Notes under the pieces: model-generated
Told to the model about the DNA's origin: nothing
What the model saw: only the letters and a program-made list of their open reading frames with translations
Database searches by the model: none
Assembly (NCBI RefSeq): GCF_021739025.1
Contig: NZ_JAKKOT010000006.1
Span: 62,001 to 126,000, forward strand
Direction: 5' to 3'
DNA: 64,000 bases
Origin: Gordonia liuliyuniae
Lineage (GTDB): Bacteria; Actinomycetota; Actinomycetes; Mycobacteriales; Mycobacteriaceae
Position numbers and translations under genes: made by a program
In this document: positions 45,507 to 55,910 of the stretch, in pieces
Numbering within the stretch: the stretch's first letter is position 1
Layout of the letters: every line of letters starts with the position of its first letter

Positions 45507-46541
45507 TCAGATCGTGTCATTGAGCACCTTTATGGGCATCGACAGGTCAGCCAGCAGATCGAGGTCGCTCTCCGCGGGACGGCCCAACGTCGTCAGATAG
45601 TTGCCGACGATGACGGCGTTGACACCTCCGAGGATGCCCTGTTCGGCTCCGAGGTCGCCGAGTGTGATCTCGCGTCCGCCCGCGAACCGCAGGATGGTGC
45701 GCGGCAACGCGAGTCGGAACGCGGCGACCGATTTGAGGGCCTCGGACGCAGGCAGGACGTCGAGATCGCCGAACGGCGTGCCCGGCCGCGGGTTGAGGAA
45801 GTTCAACGGCACCTCGTCCGGTTCGAGAGCGGCGAGGTCGGCGGCGAACTCGGCCCGCTGTTCGAGAGACTCCCCCATCCCGAGGATGCCGCCGCAGCAC
45901 ACTTCCATCCCGGCGTCGCGGACCATGCGCAGCGTGCCCCACCGCTCCTCCCAGGTGTGGGTGGTGACGACGTTCGGGAAGTGGCTGCGCGCGGTCTCCA
46001 AGTTGTGGTTGTAGCGGTGCACCCCCATCGCCCCGAGCTCGTCAACCTGCTCTTGGGTCAGCATGCCGAGGCTGCACGCGATCTGGATGTCGACCTCGTT
46101 GCGGATCGCTTCGATCCCCGCCGCGACCTGGGCGAGCAGCCGTTTGTCCGGTCCGCGGACGGCGGCGACGATGCAGAACTCGGTGGCTCCGGTCTTGGCG
46201 GTCTGCTTCGCGGCCTCGACGAGCGACGGGATGTCGATCCATGCGCTCCGGACGGGTGATGCGAACAGCCCCGACTGGCTGCAGAAGTGGCAGTCCTCCG
46301 GGCAGCCACCGGTCTTCAGCGAGACGATGCCCTCGACCTCCACCTCCGGCCCACACCAGCGCATCCGAACGTCGTGGGCCAGCGCGAGGATCTCGGTGAG
46401 TCGGTCGTCGTCGAGACGCAGGACCGACAGCACCTGCTCCTGGTCGAGTCCGATGCCGCGTTCGAGCACCTGCCCTCGCGCGATGTCGAGAATGTCGGCG
46501 GTCTGCGACGCGGAGCCCTGCGGCTGTTCGGTGGTGGTCAC
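45507..46541 (-). CDS. bioB: biotin synthase
   Basis: A 344-residue radical SAM enzyme inserting sulfur into dethiobiotin. The radical-SAM motif is [16 protein letters not shown] (C-x3-C-x2-C). Others are [72 protein letters not shown] and [12 protein letters not shown]. The start is ATG 46541. It is followed by bsaP and DUF2567. The bioA-F-D operon lies 90 bp upstream. Confidence 0.97.
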   Translation of the reverse strand: MTTTEQPQGSASQTADILDIARGQVLERGIGLDQEQVLSVLRLDDDRLTEILALAHDVRMRWCGPEVEVEGIVSLKTGGCPEDCHFCSQSGLFASPVRSAWIDIPSLVEAAKQTAKTGATEFCIVAAVRGPDKRLLAQVAAGIEAIRNEVDIQIACSLGMLTQEQVDELGAMGVHRYNHNLETARSHFPNVVTTHTWEERWGTLRMVRDAGMEVCCGGILGMGESLEQRAEFAADLAALEPDEVPLNFLNPRPGTPFGDLDVLPASEALKSVAAFRLALPRTILRFAGGREITLGDLGAEQGILGGVNAVIVGNYLTTLGRPAESDLDLLADLSMPIKVLNDTI

Positions 46542-46631
46542 TGGTCGATCTCCTGTCGATGGGCTGATTGGTCGCCTGTCAGTTCGTGACGGGCGGTTCT
46601 TGACGGCTGGTCATGGCGGCTAAACGGTTCA

Positions 46632-47354
46632 TCACAGCTGGACGGTTCGTGGATCGCCTCGCCGCCGACGACGGTCGCCGACGACGGTCGCCGATATCCA
46701 CCCGGGCGCAGAACGCTGGAAGTCGGCCGGGGTGCGCGATCCCGCGCCGGCCGGCACGACCCCGATGACCGGCACACCGGTGAGCCGTTCCAGATCCGCG
46801 CGATTGCATGCCGCCGCCAGATCCGGTTCGGCTGGCCAGGACCCGATGACGAGTCCGGCCACCGCGACGGCCGCGCGCCCGAGCTCACGGATGGTGAGCT
46901 CGGTGTGGTTGAGAGTGCCGAGTCCGGCATCGGCGACGACGACGACCGGTGCGTCCAACTCTCGGGCGACATCGACGATCGTCAGGTCCGGAGCGAGCCG
47001 CACCAGGATGCCGCCCGCGCCTTCGACGATCACCAGATCGCAGTCGGACGCGAGTTCGCCGACCGCAGCACGGACCGCGTCCATGCTCAGGAAGGGCATC
47101 GACGCCCGCAGCGCGGCCGTCTCCGGCGCAAGGGGGTCGCGATAGCGGACCGGTTCACGGGTCGGCAGGTCGCCGACGAGACCGACGACGGTGGCGAGGT
47201 CCCCGCCCTCACCCCCGGTGACGCCGGTCTGCGCGGGTTTGCACACCCCCACGCGCAGGCCCGCTGCACGGGCGGTCGCCGCGAGAGCGGCGACCGCGAC
47301 GGTCTTGCCCACGTCGGTGCCGGTGCCGGAGACGATGAGGATGCGGGCGCTCAT
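46632..47354 (-). CDS. bioD: dethiobiotin synthetase
   Basis: A 240-residue ATP-dependent carboxylase closing the ureido ring. The P-loop is [20 protein letters not shown]; later motifs are [44 protein letters not shown] and [13 protein letters not shown]. The C-terminal end ([12 protein letters not shown]) is a little longer than usual. ATG 47354 overlaps the bioF stop (ATGA), the last gene of the bioA-F-D operon. Confidence 0.95.
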   Translation of the reverse strand: MSARILIVSGTGTDVGKTVAVAALAATARAAGLRVGVCKPAQTGVTGGEGGDLATVVGLVGDLPTREPVRYRDPLAPETAALRASMPFLSMDAVRAAVGELASDCDLVIVEGAGGILVRLAPDLTIVDVARELDAPVVVVADAGLGTLNHTELTIRELGRAAVAVAGLVIGSWPAEPDLAAACNRADLERLTGVPVIGVVPAGAGSRTPADFQRSAPGWISATVVGDRRRRRGDPRTVQL

Positions 47355-48499
47355 CGGGCCGCGACCTCACTCGAGCAGCGCGCGGTGTCCAGCGCGGCGT
47401 GGACGACCGCGGCCACGGTGTCGATCGTCGCGTCGTCGAGGTCGGCGCGCACCGTGAGACGCAGCCGTGAGGTCCCGTCGGGCACCGACGGCGGGCGGAA
47501 GCATCCGACGAGGACTCCTCGATCTCGACAGAAGGCGGCCGCGGCGACGGCGTCGACCGGGTCGCCGACGATGAGCGAGACGACGGCCGAGTCGGGTGCC
47601 GGAGCGTTCAGTGCGCCAGCGAGCCGCTCAGCGTTGCGTCGCAGACGCAGCGGCAGTCCCGGGTCGGCGACCAGGACTCGAAGCGCGGCATGTGCGGCGC
47701 CGACGGCCGCTGGGTTGAGGCCGGTGTCGAAGATGAAGGTCCGCGCATGATCGATCAGGTGGTCGCGCAGCAGGCGCGATCCCGCGACCACTCCGCCTTG
47801 CGCGGCGAGCGACTTCGAGCAGACGGCGGTCACCACCAGTTCGTCCGCGCCAGCCAGTCCGCTGTCGGCCACGACACCGCGACCGCCCGGCCCGCGGACG
47901 CCGATCGCGTGCGCCTCGTCGACGAGAAGCATCGCGCCGTGCTCACGGGCCGCCGCATACAACTCGCGCACCGGAGCCAACCGTCCGTCAACGCTGTACA
48001 CCGCGTCGGTCACGACCAGCGCGCGCCGCTCGGCGCGCTGCGCGAGTACCCGCCGGACGGCGTCGTGGTCGCCCCGGTCGACGACCACGACACGAGCCCG
48101 CGACAGCCGGCATCCGTCGATCAGCGAGGCGTGGGATCCGGCGTCGCTGACGATGAGATCACCACGTCCGACGAGCGCGGTGATCGCGCCGACGTTCGCG
48201 AGGTACCCGGACGAGAACAGCAGCGCCGCGTCTGTGCCGAGGAAACGGGCGACGTCGTCCTCGAAGTCGAGGTGGGCCTGTGTCGTCCCGACGACGAGGC
48301 GAGACGACGTCGACCCGGTGCCCCACGTGTCGATCCCGGCGTGGGCGCCCGCGATCACCGCGGGGTGTCGGGACAGACCGAGGTAGTCGTTGGACGCGAG
48401 ATTGATCCCGCTCGCGTGCGATCGGCGTGCGATCGGTGCTCGGTGCAGACCGGCCGCGACCGTGCGTTCGGCGACGTCGGCGAGCCATGCGGTGCTCAT
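47351..48499 (-). CDS. bioF: 8-amino-7-oxononanoate synthase
   Basis: A 382-residue PLP enzyme condensing pimeloyl thioester with alanine. Motifs are [99 protein letters not shown], and the PLP lysine region [21 protein letters not shown] 48499 overlaps the bioA stop. It is the middle gene of bioA-F-D. Confidence 0.95.
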   Translation of the reverse strand: MSTAWLADVAERTVAAGLHRAPIARRSHASGINLASNDYLGLSRHPAVIAGAHAGIDTWGTGSTSSRLVVGTTQAHLDFEDDVARFLGTDAALLFSSGYLANVGAITALVGRGDLIVSDAGSHASLIDGCRLSRARVVVVDRGDHDAVRRVLAQRAERRALVVTDAVYSVDGRLAPVRELYAAAREHGAMLLVDEAHAIGVRGPGGRGVVADSGLAGADELVVTAVCSKSLAAQGGVVAGSRLLRDHLIDHARTFIFDTGLNPAAVGAAHAALRVLVADPGLPLRLRRNAERLAGALNAPAPDSAVVSLIVGDPVDAVAAAAFCRDRGVLVGCFRPPSVPDGTSRLRLTVRADLDDATIDTVAAVVHAALDTARCSSEVAAR

Positions 48500-49776
48500 A
48501 CGGCCTCCAGAGTCGCGTGGACGCCTGCGGCGATTCCCGCGGTGACGGTCGCGAGATCGGCGTCGTCGATGACGAACGGCGGCATCGTGTAGATCATGGT
48601 GCGGAATGGCCGCAGCCAGACGCCTGCGTCGAGGACGGCGTCGGTGGTCGCGCGCATGTCGACCGGCCGATCGAGTTCGACGACGCCGATCGCCCCGAGC
48701 ACCCGGACGTCGACGACGCCGTCGACGTCGGCGAGCCCGGTGAGCCCGGCGCGCAGCCGGGCCTCGATCTGCGGGATGCGTCGGCGCCAGTCCGACGCGG
48801 CCAGCACCTCCAAGGACGCGCACGCGACCGCGCAGGCCAGTGGGTTCGCCATGAATGTCGGCCCGTGGGCGAGACCACCCGCTTCGCCTCGGCTGATGAC
48901 GTCGGCGACCGCATCGGTCGTCAGCGTCGCGGCGAGCGTCAGGTATCCACCGGTGAGAGCCTTGCCGACACAGAGGATGTCGGGCGCTATCCCGGCGTGG
49001 TCGACGGCGAACAACGCACCGGTCCGGCCGAAACCGGTCGCGATCTCGTCGCAGATCAGGAGCACGTCGTGGGCGTCACACAACTCCCGCAGTGCACGGA
49101 CCAGACGCGGATCGTGAAAGCGCATGCCGCCGGCGCCCTGGACGACGGGTTCGATGATGACGGCGGCGAGCCGATCGCGGTGCCGGGTCAACGCGTCGTC
49201 GACGAGCGCGACGTACCCCTCGTCGTAGTCGACGGGCGGCGCGGGCACGAACACCTGCTCGGCGATCACGCCGCGCCACATGGCGTGCATGCCGCCGTCC
49301 GGGTCGCACACGCTCATCGGCGCGAACGTGTCGCCGTGGTAGCCGCCGCGCCAGGTGAGGACGCGGTTGCGCATCGTCCGCCCGAGGCTCCGCTGATACT
49401 GGACGGCCATCTTGATGGCGACTTCGACGGACACCGACCCGGAGTCTGCGAAGAACACCTTGGTCAACGATTCGGGGGTCAGGTCGACGAGCGCGGCGGC
49501 CAGTCGCGCGGCGGGCTCATGGGTCAGACCGCCGAACATGACGTGTGACATCTTCCGCAGTTGGTCGGTCGCGGCCGCGTCGAGCACCGGGTGTCGGTAG
49601 CCGTGGATCGCCGCCCACCACGAACTCATGCCGTCGATGGCGGTCGTTCCGTCGGCGAACGTCAGGCGCACGCCGGACGCCGATTCCACGACGCGGGGCG
49701 GCGTCGTCGCGGGGAAGCCGCCGTACGGATGCCACACGTGATCGGCGTCGATCGTTTCGATGGTGGCCTGATCCAT
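48496..49776 (-). CDS. bioA: adenosylmethionine-8-amino-7-oxononanoate aminotransferase
   Basis: A 426-residue class III PLP aminotransferase using SAM as amino donor. Motifs are [100 protein letters not shown] and the PLP lysine in [17 protein letters not shown]. The start is ATG 49776. It is the first gene of the operon, controlled from the divergent region with the TetR gene. Confidence 0.96.
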   Translation of the reverse strand: MDQATIETIDADHVWHPYGGFPATTPPRVVESASGVRLTFADGTTAIDGMSSWWAAIHGYRHPVLDAAATDQLRKMSHVMFGGLTHEPAARLAAALVDLTPESLTKVFFADSGSVSVEVAIKMAVQYQRSLGRTMRNRVLTWRGGYHGDTFAPMSVCDPDGGMHAMWRGVIAEQVFVPAPPVDYDEGYVALVDDALTRHRDRLAAVIIEPVVQGAGGMRFHDPRLVRALRELCDAHDVLLICDEIATGFGRTGALFAVDHAGIAPDILCVGKALTGGYLTLAATLTTDAVADVISRGEAGGLAHGPTFMANPLACAVACASLEVLAASDWRRRIPQIEARLRAGLTGLADVDGVVDVRVLGAIGVVELDRPVDMRATTDAVLDAGVWLRPFRTMIYTMPPFVIDDADLATVTAGIAAGVHATLEAV

Positions 49777-49830
49777 ACCGTCCTCCTCGCCTGCTCCCCG
49801 TCACAGCACCGTGCCGCAATCCTGAACACT

Positions 49831-49858
49831 GTACAGGCGAACCTGTACGACGTACAGG
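49831..49858. promoter_or_regulatory. repeated GTACAGG palindromes, probable BioQ-type operator
   Basis: GTACAGG (49831-49837), CCTGTAC (49842-49848) and GTACAGG (49852-49858) form three alternating half-sites. CCTGTAC-GAC-GTACAGG (49842-49858) is a perfect 17-bp palindrome. They lie 55-82 bp before bioA and 54-81 bp before the TetR gene, so one regulator could control both. Confidence 0.68.
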
Positions 49859-49911
49859 ACGGGCGTGTTCCGCGTACCGAACGACGTGTTCGAGGCGGCT
49901 ACCCTGGCCGG

Positions 49912-50475
49912 GTGAGCAACTCTCGGTCCGACGTCCTCGCCGCTGCGCGCGCCATCTTGGCCGAGCACAGCCTCGCCGACCTGACCATGCGGCGGCTGGC
50001 CACCGACCTCGGCGTCCGACCGAACGCGCTCTACTGGCATTTTCCGAATAAGCAGACGATGCTCGCAGCCCTTGCCGACGACATCCTCGACGCAGTCGCG
50101 GTGCCGGCGGAAGGCTCTGCGCCCGAACGAATCCGACGTGTCGCGACCGCTATGCGCGCAGCCCTGCTCGCCGTCCCCGACAGTGCCGAGATCGTGTCGT
50201 CGGCGTGGGCGTCCGGACTGTCGGCCAGATCGACGGTCGAGACGATAGTCACCGTCGCCAGCGACGGCGGGCTCGACGACCGGACCGCCGCGGGCGTCGC
50301 GACCGCCGTCTGCCAGCTGACGATCGGACTCACCATCGAGGAGCAGACGCGCACCCAGATGGAGCGTCTCGGAGTCACCGGGCCGTCGGGTCGTGACTTC
50401 GACGGCGAGTTCGAGGACGGTCTCGACGTCATCGTGTCGGGTGCGCGCGCGCGGACCACCCTCACCGCCGATTAG
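49912..50475 (+). CDS. TetR-family regulator, BioQ-like
   Basis: A 187-residue TetR-type repressor. The DNA-binding domain reads SNSRSDVLAAARAILAEHSL, TMRRLATDLGVRPNALYWHF and PNKQTMLAALADDIL (helix-turn-helix about residues 24-45). The C-terminal ligand domain shows no recognisable sequence. Divergent orientation from bioA and the palindromes between suggest the biotin regulator BioQ known in corynebacteria and mycobacteria, rather than BirA repression. The start is GTG 49912. The stop lies in a 14-bp direct repeat. Confidence 0.8.
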   Translation: MSNSRSDVLAAARAILAEHSLADLTMRRLATDLGVRPNALYWHFPNKQTMLAALADDILDAVAVPAEGSAPERIRRVATAMRAALLAVPDSAEIVSSAWASGLSARSTVETIVTVASDGGLDDRTAAGVATAVCQLTIGLTIEEQTRTQMERLGVTGPSGRDFDGEFEDGLDVIVSGARARTTLTAD

Positions 50476-50494
50476 AGGTCGCCGATTAGAGGTC
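50467..50494. repeat. 14-bp tandem duplication at the end of the TetR gene
   Basis: GCCGATTAGAGGTC occurs twice in succession (50467-50480, 50481-50494). The first copy contains the TAG stop. The rest of the 106-bp gap to the acyltransferase shows no clear promoter. Confidence 0.9.
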
Positions 50495-50581
50495 GGGCCG
50501 CCCGGTTGAGTAGATTCATCAGTCGTTCATGAAGAAGGACGCGATTGTCCGCCGACCGAGACGACCGAAACGACCGAGACC

Positions 50582-52732
50582 GTGGCAGCCACCGACCCGA
50601 CGCCTGATTTGAGGCCCGTATACCGCACAGACCTGGACGGCCTGCGCGGTGTCGCGATCGCCCTCGTCGCCTGCTTCCACATCTGGTTCGGCAAGGTTTC
50701 CGGCGGCGTCGACGTGTTCCTCACCCTGTCGGGCTACTTCTTCATCGGCTCGCTGCTGCGGCACGCGATCGCATCCGCCGACCCGGTCGCGTCGTTTCGC
50801 GACACCGTGAACCCGTGGCCGCGCCTGTCGCGTCTGCTGCGCCGCCTGCTGCCCGCGCTGATCACTGTGCTGATCGGCGTCGCGATCCTCACCGTGACGA
50901 TGCTGCCGCAGACCCGGTGGGTCAACGTCGGCCGGGAGATCATCGCGAGCGCCCTCTACTACCAGAACTACTATCTCGCCTGGAACTCGCAGGACTACCT
51001 GGCTGCGAGTTCGGCGAACAGCCCGCTGCAGCATCTGTGGTCGATGTCGATGCAGGGCCAGTTCTTCGTCTCGGCGATGCTGTGCGGGCTGGTGCTCGCC
51101 GCGCTCCTCAAACTTCTCGGCACCGTGCTGCGCGCGTTCACTCGTCCCGCTGTGATCCGCGCCGTGTTCGGCGTCGTCGTCGCACTGGTGGCCGCCGCTT
51201 CGTTCGCCCATGCGACCATCCAGCAGGGCATCAACCAGCCGTACAACTATTACGACACGCTGGCGCGCCTGTGGGAGCCGCTCGTCGGCGGGCTCCTGGC
51301 GATCTGGATGCCGCGGGTTCGCGTGCCGTCGTCGCTGCGCAGCCTCGTCACCGTGGGCGCGCTCGCCCTCATCGTCTCGTGCGGCTGGTGGCTCGACGGC
51401 GTCGCCGAGTATCCGGGGCCGATGGCCTGGGTCCCGGTCGGTGCGACGCTGCTGATCATCGTCTCGGGCGGCGGCCCGGGAACGCAGCCGTCCGCCAACC
51501 GGATGCTCGCCTCCCGGCAGGGCGTCTGGCTGGGCAACCTGGCGTACGCGCTGTACCTGATCCACTGGCCGCTGCTCATCTTCTATCTGAGCTACGTCGA
51601 GTCCGACCACGCCTCGATCGTCGCCGGGACGTGCATCCTCGCCGTCTCACTCGGGCTGGCGTGGCTCACCAAGCGGTACATCGAGGATCCGTTGCGGGGT
51701 GGTCAGCGGTCACCGCTGACCACCCGACACTGGCCCGGACACCCCCGGATCCGGTACGCCGCCGTCCTCGCTGTGCTCCTGGTGCTCGGCGCGGCGTGCG
51801 TGGGCACCGGCGTGAAACTGTGGGAACGGCACATGTCGACCGTCGCTGTCGACACCACCGAGCTCGACCCCCACCTGTATCCAGGCGCCCGCGCTTGGGC
51901 CGACGACGTCCCGGTGCCCGCCCTGGATCCGCAGCCCACTCCGCTCGCCGCAGAGTTCGACCTCGCGCCGACAACCGCAGACGGTGTGATGGCCGACTTC
52001 GCGGACCTCGACTTCCACGTCGGCGTCTACGGCGACCCGACTGCGACGCGGACTCTCGCCGTCGCGGGCGGATCACATGCCGAGATGTGGGTTCCCGCCC
52101 TCGACATCATCGGGAAACGCAACGGCTTCAAGGTGACCACGTACCTGAAGATGGGCTGCCCGCTCACCCTGGAGGAGACTCCGACTCGCAGCGACGGGAC
52201 ACCCTACCCCGAATGCGCGCAGTGGGTCCGCACGGTGCTCGACGAGCTCGAACGTGTCCGACCCGACGCCGTCTTCACCAACTCGACCCGCCCGAACCCC
52301 GACGGCCGCGCCGACTATGTGCCGCCCGGCTACCTCGAGGTGTTCGACGAACTGACTGCTGCGGGTCTGCCTGTGGTCGGCGTCCGCGACACGCCGTGGC
52401 CGCACCGCGACGACGGGCAGCCGATCACGACACCCGGATGTCTGGCCGCGGGCGGCGATGCAGACAGTTGCGGCTCGAACCGCGCGTACTCCCTCGCCCC
52501 GCACGACCCGATCGCCGACTACGCGCGCGGCAATCCCCTGATGTTCTCCATCGACCTGTCCGACAGCGTCTGCGACGACACGTTCTGTCCAGCCGTCGTC
52601 GGTAACATCGTCGTCTACAAAGACTATGACCATTTGGGAGCTACGTACGTCCGCAGCCTGAGCAGCGCTCTGTCGCAACTGCTGGCGCAGGCGCTGCCCT
52701 GGACCGGACCCCCGTTCGGCCCGTTCGACTGA
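50582..52732 (+). CDS. membrane O-acyltransferase (OafA-type) with C-terminal SGNH domain
   Basis: A 716-residue protein. The N-terminal 370 residues form the acyltransferase-3 membrane domain: YRTDLDGLRGVAIALVACFH, GVDVFLTLSGYFFIGSLL and about ten membrane helices. A linker leads to an extracytoplasmic SGNH-like domain (about 470-716) with AVAGGSHAEMWVPALDIIGK (the block I serine) and DYDHLGATYVRSL (Asp-His block). Such proteins acetylate or succinylate cell-envelope glycans or lipids. The homologue Rv1565c lies beside treX/treY in M. tuberculosis, as here. The start is GTG 50582. Confidence 0.88.
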   Translation: MAATDPTPDLRPVYRTDLDGLRGVAIALVACFHIWFGKVSGGVDVFLTLSGYFFIGSLLRHAIASADPVASFRDTVNPWPRLSRLLRRLLPALITVLIGVAILTVTMLPQTRWVNVGREIIASALYYQNYYLAWNSQDYLAASSANSPLQHLWSMSMQGQFFVSAMLCGLVLAALLKLLGTVLRAFTRPAVIRAVFGVVVALVAAASFAHATIQQGINQPYNYYDTLARLWEPLVGGLLAIWMPRVRVPSSLRSLVTVGALALIVSCGWWLDGVAEYPGPMAWVPVGATLLIIVSGGGPGTQPSANRMLASRQGVWLGNLAYALYLIHWPLLIFYLSYVESDHASIVAGTCILAVSLGLAWLTKRYIEDPLRGGQRSPLTTRHWPGHPRIRYAAVLAVLLVLGAACVGTGVKLWERHMSTVAVDTTELDPHLYPGARAWADDVPVPALDPQPTPLAAEFDLAPTTADGVMADFADLDFHVGVYGDPTATRTLAVAGGSHAEMWVPALDIIGKRNGFKVTTYLKMGCPLTLEETPTRSDGTPYPECAQWVRTVLDELERVRPDAVFTNSTRPNPDGRADYVPPGYLEVFDELTAAGLPVVGVRDTPWPHRDDGQPITTPGCLAAGGDADSCGSNRAYSLAPHDPIADYARGNPLMFSIDLSDSVCDDTFCPAVVGNIVVYKDYDHLGATYVRSLSSALSQLLAQALPWTGPPFGPFD

Positions 52733-52762
52733 CCGGGCGACCCCGTCGACGATCGGAGCGCC

Positions 52763-55093
52763 ATGACGACGGTCCCGGCCGACCCGGTCGCGACATACCG
52801 TGTCCAGCTGACGCCGGACTTCGCGTTCGCCGAAGTGGCTGGCATTCTCGACCACCTCGTGAGTCTGGGGATCAGTCACCTCTATCTGTCGCCGATTCTG
52901 GCTGCCATGCCAGGGTCGACGCACGGATACGACTGGTGTCCACCGGCCCGCATCTCCCCGGAGCTCGGAGGCGCCGACGGATACCGCCTGCTGCGGGCGC
53001 ATGCGAGGGCCGTCGGGATCGGGATCATCCTGGACATCGTGCCCAATCATCTCGGTGTCTTCGACGCCCACCACAACGAGTGGTGGGCCGACGTCCTGCG
53101 CCACGGGTCGGATTCGGAGTACGCCGACTATTTCGACCTCGACACCGATTTCGGCGACAGCGCACTGTGCCTGCCGTGGCTGTCCGCAGACGGCGACCTG
53201 TCATCACTCCGTGTCTCCGACGGCGAACTGTGGCTCGGCGACCGCTACCTTCCGACGGCCGACGGCACGCTCCGACCGGGCGCGACCCCCGATGAGGTCC
53301 TCGCCGCCCAACGCTACCGGCTCGTACCGTTCGACAGCCGCCAAATCGGGTACCGTCGATTCCTCGCCGTCAACGAACTCGCAGCACTCCGCCAAGAGGT
53401 GCCCGAGGTGTACGAGGCCACGCACGCCTGGCTCCGCGAGCTCGCGGCCGACGACCTGTTCGACGGCGTCCGCGTCGACCATCTCGACGGGCTCACCGAC
53501 CCGATCGGCTACTGCCGCAGGCTCCGCGCCGACATCGGCGATCGACTGCTGTACGTGGAGAAGGGATTGAGCGTCGGCGAACATCTCGATCCGGGCCTGT
53601 CGGTCGACGGGACGACCGGCTATGAACAGCTCCGGCTGATCGAAGGCGCGTTCACCGCGCCGTCCGGAGCGGTCGAGCTGTCGGAGGTCTTCCAGCGGAT
53701 CACCGGGTACGCCGGCGACGGCGACGAACTGAACGCACGGGCCGCGGCGCTGCGGCATGTGACGCTCGTCGACATGTTCTCCGACCGCCTACGACGCGCC
53801 ACCGCACTGTTCGCCCGGAGCGCACCAGAGGTACCCGTGCACAACGTCCAGCAGGCGGTCGCCACGTTGATCTCGGGCGCGCGAGTCGCACGACCGGGCT
53901 ACCCGTCGTCCAGCCCGGTCGTCCTCGAGACGATCGCTCGTCTGCGCGTCGAGAACCCGTCGATGGCCGACGGTCTCGACGTGCTCGCGCGAGCGTTCGC
54001 CTCGCCCGAGCACGCACCGCAGGCCGTCGCCCGCCTCGGCGAAGCCGTCGCAGCGGTGTCGGCGAAGGCCATCGAAGACATCGGCTACCACCGCACGGCG
54101 CGTCTCGTGTCGGCGAACGAGTTGGGCTGTACGCCGCTGGCGCCCACGGTCAATCGCGATGAGTTCCACGGCACTCTGGCGGCACGTGCCCGCGACTGGC
54201 CGCGCGCCTTGTCCGCCCTGTCGACCCACGACACCAAACGCAGCGAAGACGTCCGTGCACGGATCGCGGTGCTCGCCCAGATCCCGCAACGCTGGACCGT
54301 CCTCGTCCTGACGCTGTGGCAGGTGGCGCCGCCGCCGCACGCGCAGACCGCGTACTTCCTCCTGCAGAACCTGATCGGCGTCTGGCCCGACGCCGGGACG
54401 CCGGACGCGACCGTCCGGGCACGGTTCCACGCGTATGCGCGCAAAGCGATGCGCGAAGCGCAGCTCATCTCATCGTGGACGGCGGTCGACGACGCGGCCG
54501 AGTCGGCGATCCTCGACTGGATCGACCGACTGCTCACCGGAACTCCCGCCGATCTGATCAGCGACTTGGTCGCCGTCATCGCCGAGCCCGCCCGCGACGA
54601 GTCGATCTCCCGCAAGACCCTGTCGTTGTTGATGCCCGGAGTCGGCGACGTCTATCAGGGCACCCAGTGGTGGGACGACTCACTCACCGACCCCGACAAC
54701 CGTCGCGCCGTCGACTACCGGCGTTCCGGCGACGACGAGCACGGTCTGGACCACCCGAAAGCCCGCATGATCGCGACGGCGCTCGCCGTCCGGCGTCGCC
54801 ACCCGGACTGCTTCGGTCCCGGCGGCGGGTACGCGGGTGTCGTCTGCCGCGGCCCGAGCGGCATCCACGTCATCGCGTTCACTCGCGGCGGCGCCGACGG
54901 TGAGCCGCAGGTGTTGGTCGCCGCGATCCGGTTGGCGCACACGTTCCGCGCGGGCTCCGCACGCGAGCACGCCGTCATCCCACTCCCGCCCGGCGTCTGG
55001 CGGGACGCCGCCACCGGGGCCGATCACCACGGCTCGGTCACCGCCGACACCGTCTTCGGTGACCGCCCCGCGGTCGTGTTGGAACGGTTGTGA
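52763..55093 (+). CDS. treY: maltooligosyltrehalose synthase
   Basis: A 776-residue GH13 enzyme converting the reducing end of maltodextrin to a trehalosyl unit. Motifs are ATYRVQLTPDFAFAEVAGIL, LGISHLYLSPILAAMPGSTH, DIVPNHLGVF, the catalytic Asp region DGVRVDHLDGLTDPIGYCRR, LLYVEKGLSVGEHLDP (catalytic Glu) and LSTHDTKRSEDVRARIA. It ends with DRPAVVLERL. treZ, which releases trehalose, and treX are absent, although the three are normally together. The gene ends one base before the convergent mce cluster. The start is ATG 52763. Confidence 0.95.
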   Translation: MTTVPADPVATYRVQLTPDFAFAEVAGILDHLVSLGISHLYLSPILAAMPGSTHGYDWCPPARISPELGGADGYRLLRAHARAVGIGIILDIVPNHLGVFDAHHNEWWADVLRHGSDSEYADYFDLDTDFGDSALCLPWLSADGDLSSLRVSDGELWLGDRYLPTADGTLRPGATPDEVLAAQRYRLVPFDSRQIGYRRFLAVNELAALRQEVPEVYEATHAWLRELAADDLFDGVRVDHLDGLTDPIGYCRRLRADIGDRLLYVEKGLSVGEHLDPGLSVDGTTGYEQLRLIEGAFTAPSGAVELSEVFQRITGYAGDGDELNARAAALRHVTLVDMFSDRLRRATALFARSAPEVPVHNVQQAVATLISGARVARPGYPSSSPVVLETIARLRVENPSMADGLDVLARAFASPEHAPQAVARLGEAVAAVSAKAIEDIGYHRTARLVSANELGCTPLAPTVNRDEFHGTLAARARDWPRALSALSTHDTKRSEDVRARIAVLAQIPQRWTVLVLTLWQVAPPPHAQTAYFLLQNLIGVWPDAGTPDATVRARFHAYARKAMREAQLISSWTAVDDAAESAILDWIDRLLTGTPADLISDLVAVIAEPARDESISRKTLSLLMPGVGDVYQGTQWWDDSLTDPDNRRAVDYRRSGDDEHGLDHPKARMIATALAVRRRHPDCFGPGGGYAGVVCRGPSGIHVIAFTRGGADGEPQVLVAAIRLAHTFRAGSAREHAVIPLPPGVWRDAATGADHHGSVTADTVFGDRPAVVLERL

Positions 55094-55903
55094 TCAGCCG
55101 GCCGGCTGCTGAGTGGGGGCTGCCGGTGCGGGGATCGCCTGCTCGGGCTGGCCGGCCGACTCGCCTGCCATGCCCGGTACGGCCTGCACGTTGGAGACCA
55201 GCCAGTCGCCGTCGGACTTCTCGAGCGTCAACTGGATGAGGGTGACAGCGTGGCCGCCGCTCGGTGCGACCGCCGATGTACCGGTGAACTCCAAGCTCAC
55301 CACGGTCACCGCACGATCCTTCGAGAACGACTCGACCATCGTCGAGTTGACCTTCGTCGTCACGTTGGCGAGCTTCTGCGTGTCGCGCCACTGCACCATG
55401 TCCGGCGCAGACTTCTCGATCTGTTCCTTCTGTTTGCCCGTCGAGAGCGGTCCGACCTTCGCCTTCAACTGGTCGGCCGATGCGCCCTCTTCGAGCAGGA
55501 CGCCGAAGTACTCGGTGACATAGTGGGCCGACGCCGCCTTGCTGTCGTCGAACGCGTTCAGTTCCTGCTCGGTGTCGTACCACTTCCACCCGCAGAAGCC
55601 GAGCACTGCCAGGACTGCGACCACGACGATCGCCGCGCCGATGCGCAGCAACACCCGCGCCGACACCGTGAACTGCTTGCCGCCCGACGTGTCAGCGGAG
55701 TCGGCTCGCGCTTGCGCCTTCGCCTTGGCCTTCGCGGCGACCCCAGTGGCGGTTCCACTCTCGGCGGTCCCACTCTCGGCGGCCCCAGTCTCGGCGGCCC
55801 CAGTCTCAGCGGCCCCAGTCTCAGCGGATTCAGTCTCCGTGGTTTCCGCCTCCTGCCCGGCGTCGTCGGTGGTGTTCTCGATCTCAGAGTCCTCGGGCTT
55901 CAT
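55094..55903 (-). CDS. Mce-associated membrane protein
   Basis: A 269-residue protein at the end of the mce operon, 7 bp after mceF. The cytoplasmic N-terminus is acidic and repetitive (AETGAAETGAAETGAAESG) followed by AKAKAKAQARADSADTSGGK; one membrane helix follows (IGAAIVVVAVLAVLGFCGWK). The outside domain has the Mas/Mam-type fold (YVTEYFGVLLEEGASADQLK to VTLIQLTLEKSDGDWLVSNV) and a Pro/Ala-rich end (IPAPAAPTQQPAG). Such proteins stabilise Mce transporters. The start is ATG 55903. Confidence 0.82.
   Translation of the reverse strand: MKPEDSEIENTTDDAGQEAETTETESAETGAAETGAAETGAAESGTAESGTATGVAAKAKAKAQARADSADTSGGKQFTVSARVLLRIGAAIVVVAVLAVLGFCGWKWYDTEQELNAFDDSKAASAHYVTEYFGVLLEEGASADQLKAKVGPLSTGKQKEQIEKSAPDMVQWRDTQKLANVTTKVNSTMVESFSKDRAVTVVSLEFTGTSAVAPSGGHAVTLIQLTLEKSDGDWLVSNVQAVPGMAGESAGQPEQAIPAPAAPTQQPAG
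55761..55835. repeat. five 15-bp tandem repeats in the Mce-associated gene
   Basis: The unit TCGGCGGCCCCAGTC occurs five times (55761, 55776, 55791, 55806, 55821) with 0-3 changes, encoding the ETGAA/ESGTA pentapeptides near the N-terminus. Confidence 0.9.
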
Positions 55904-55910
55904 ACATCCT

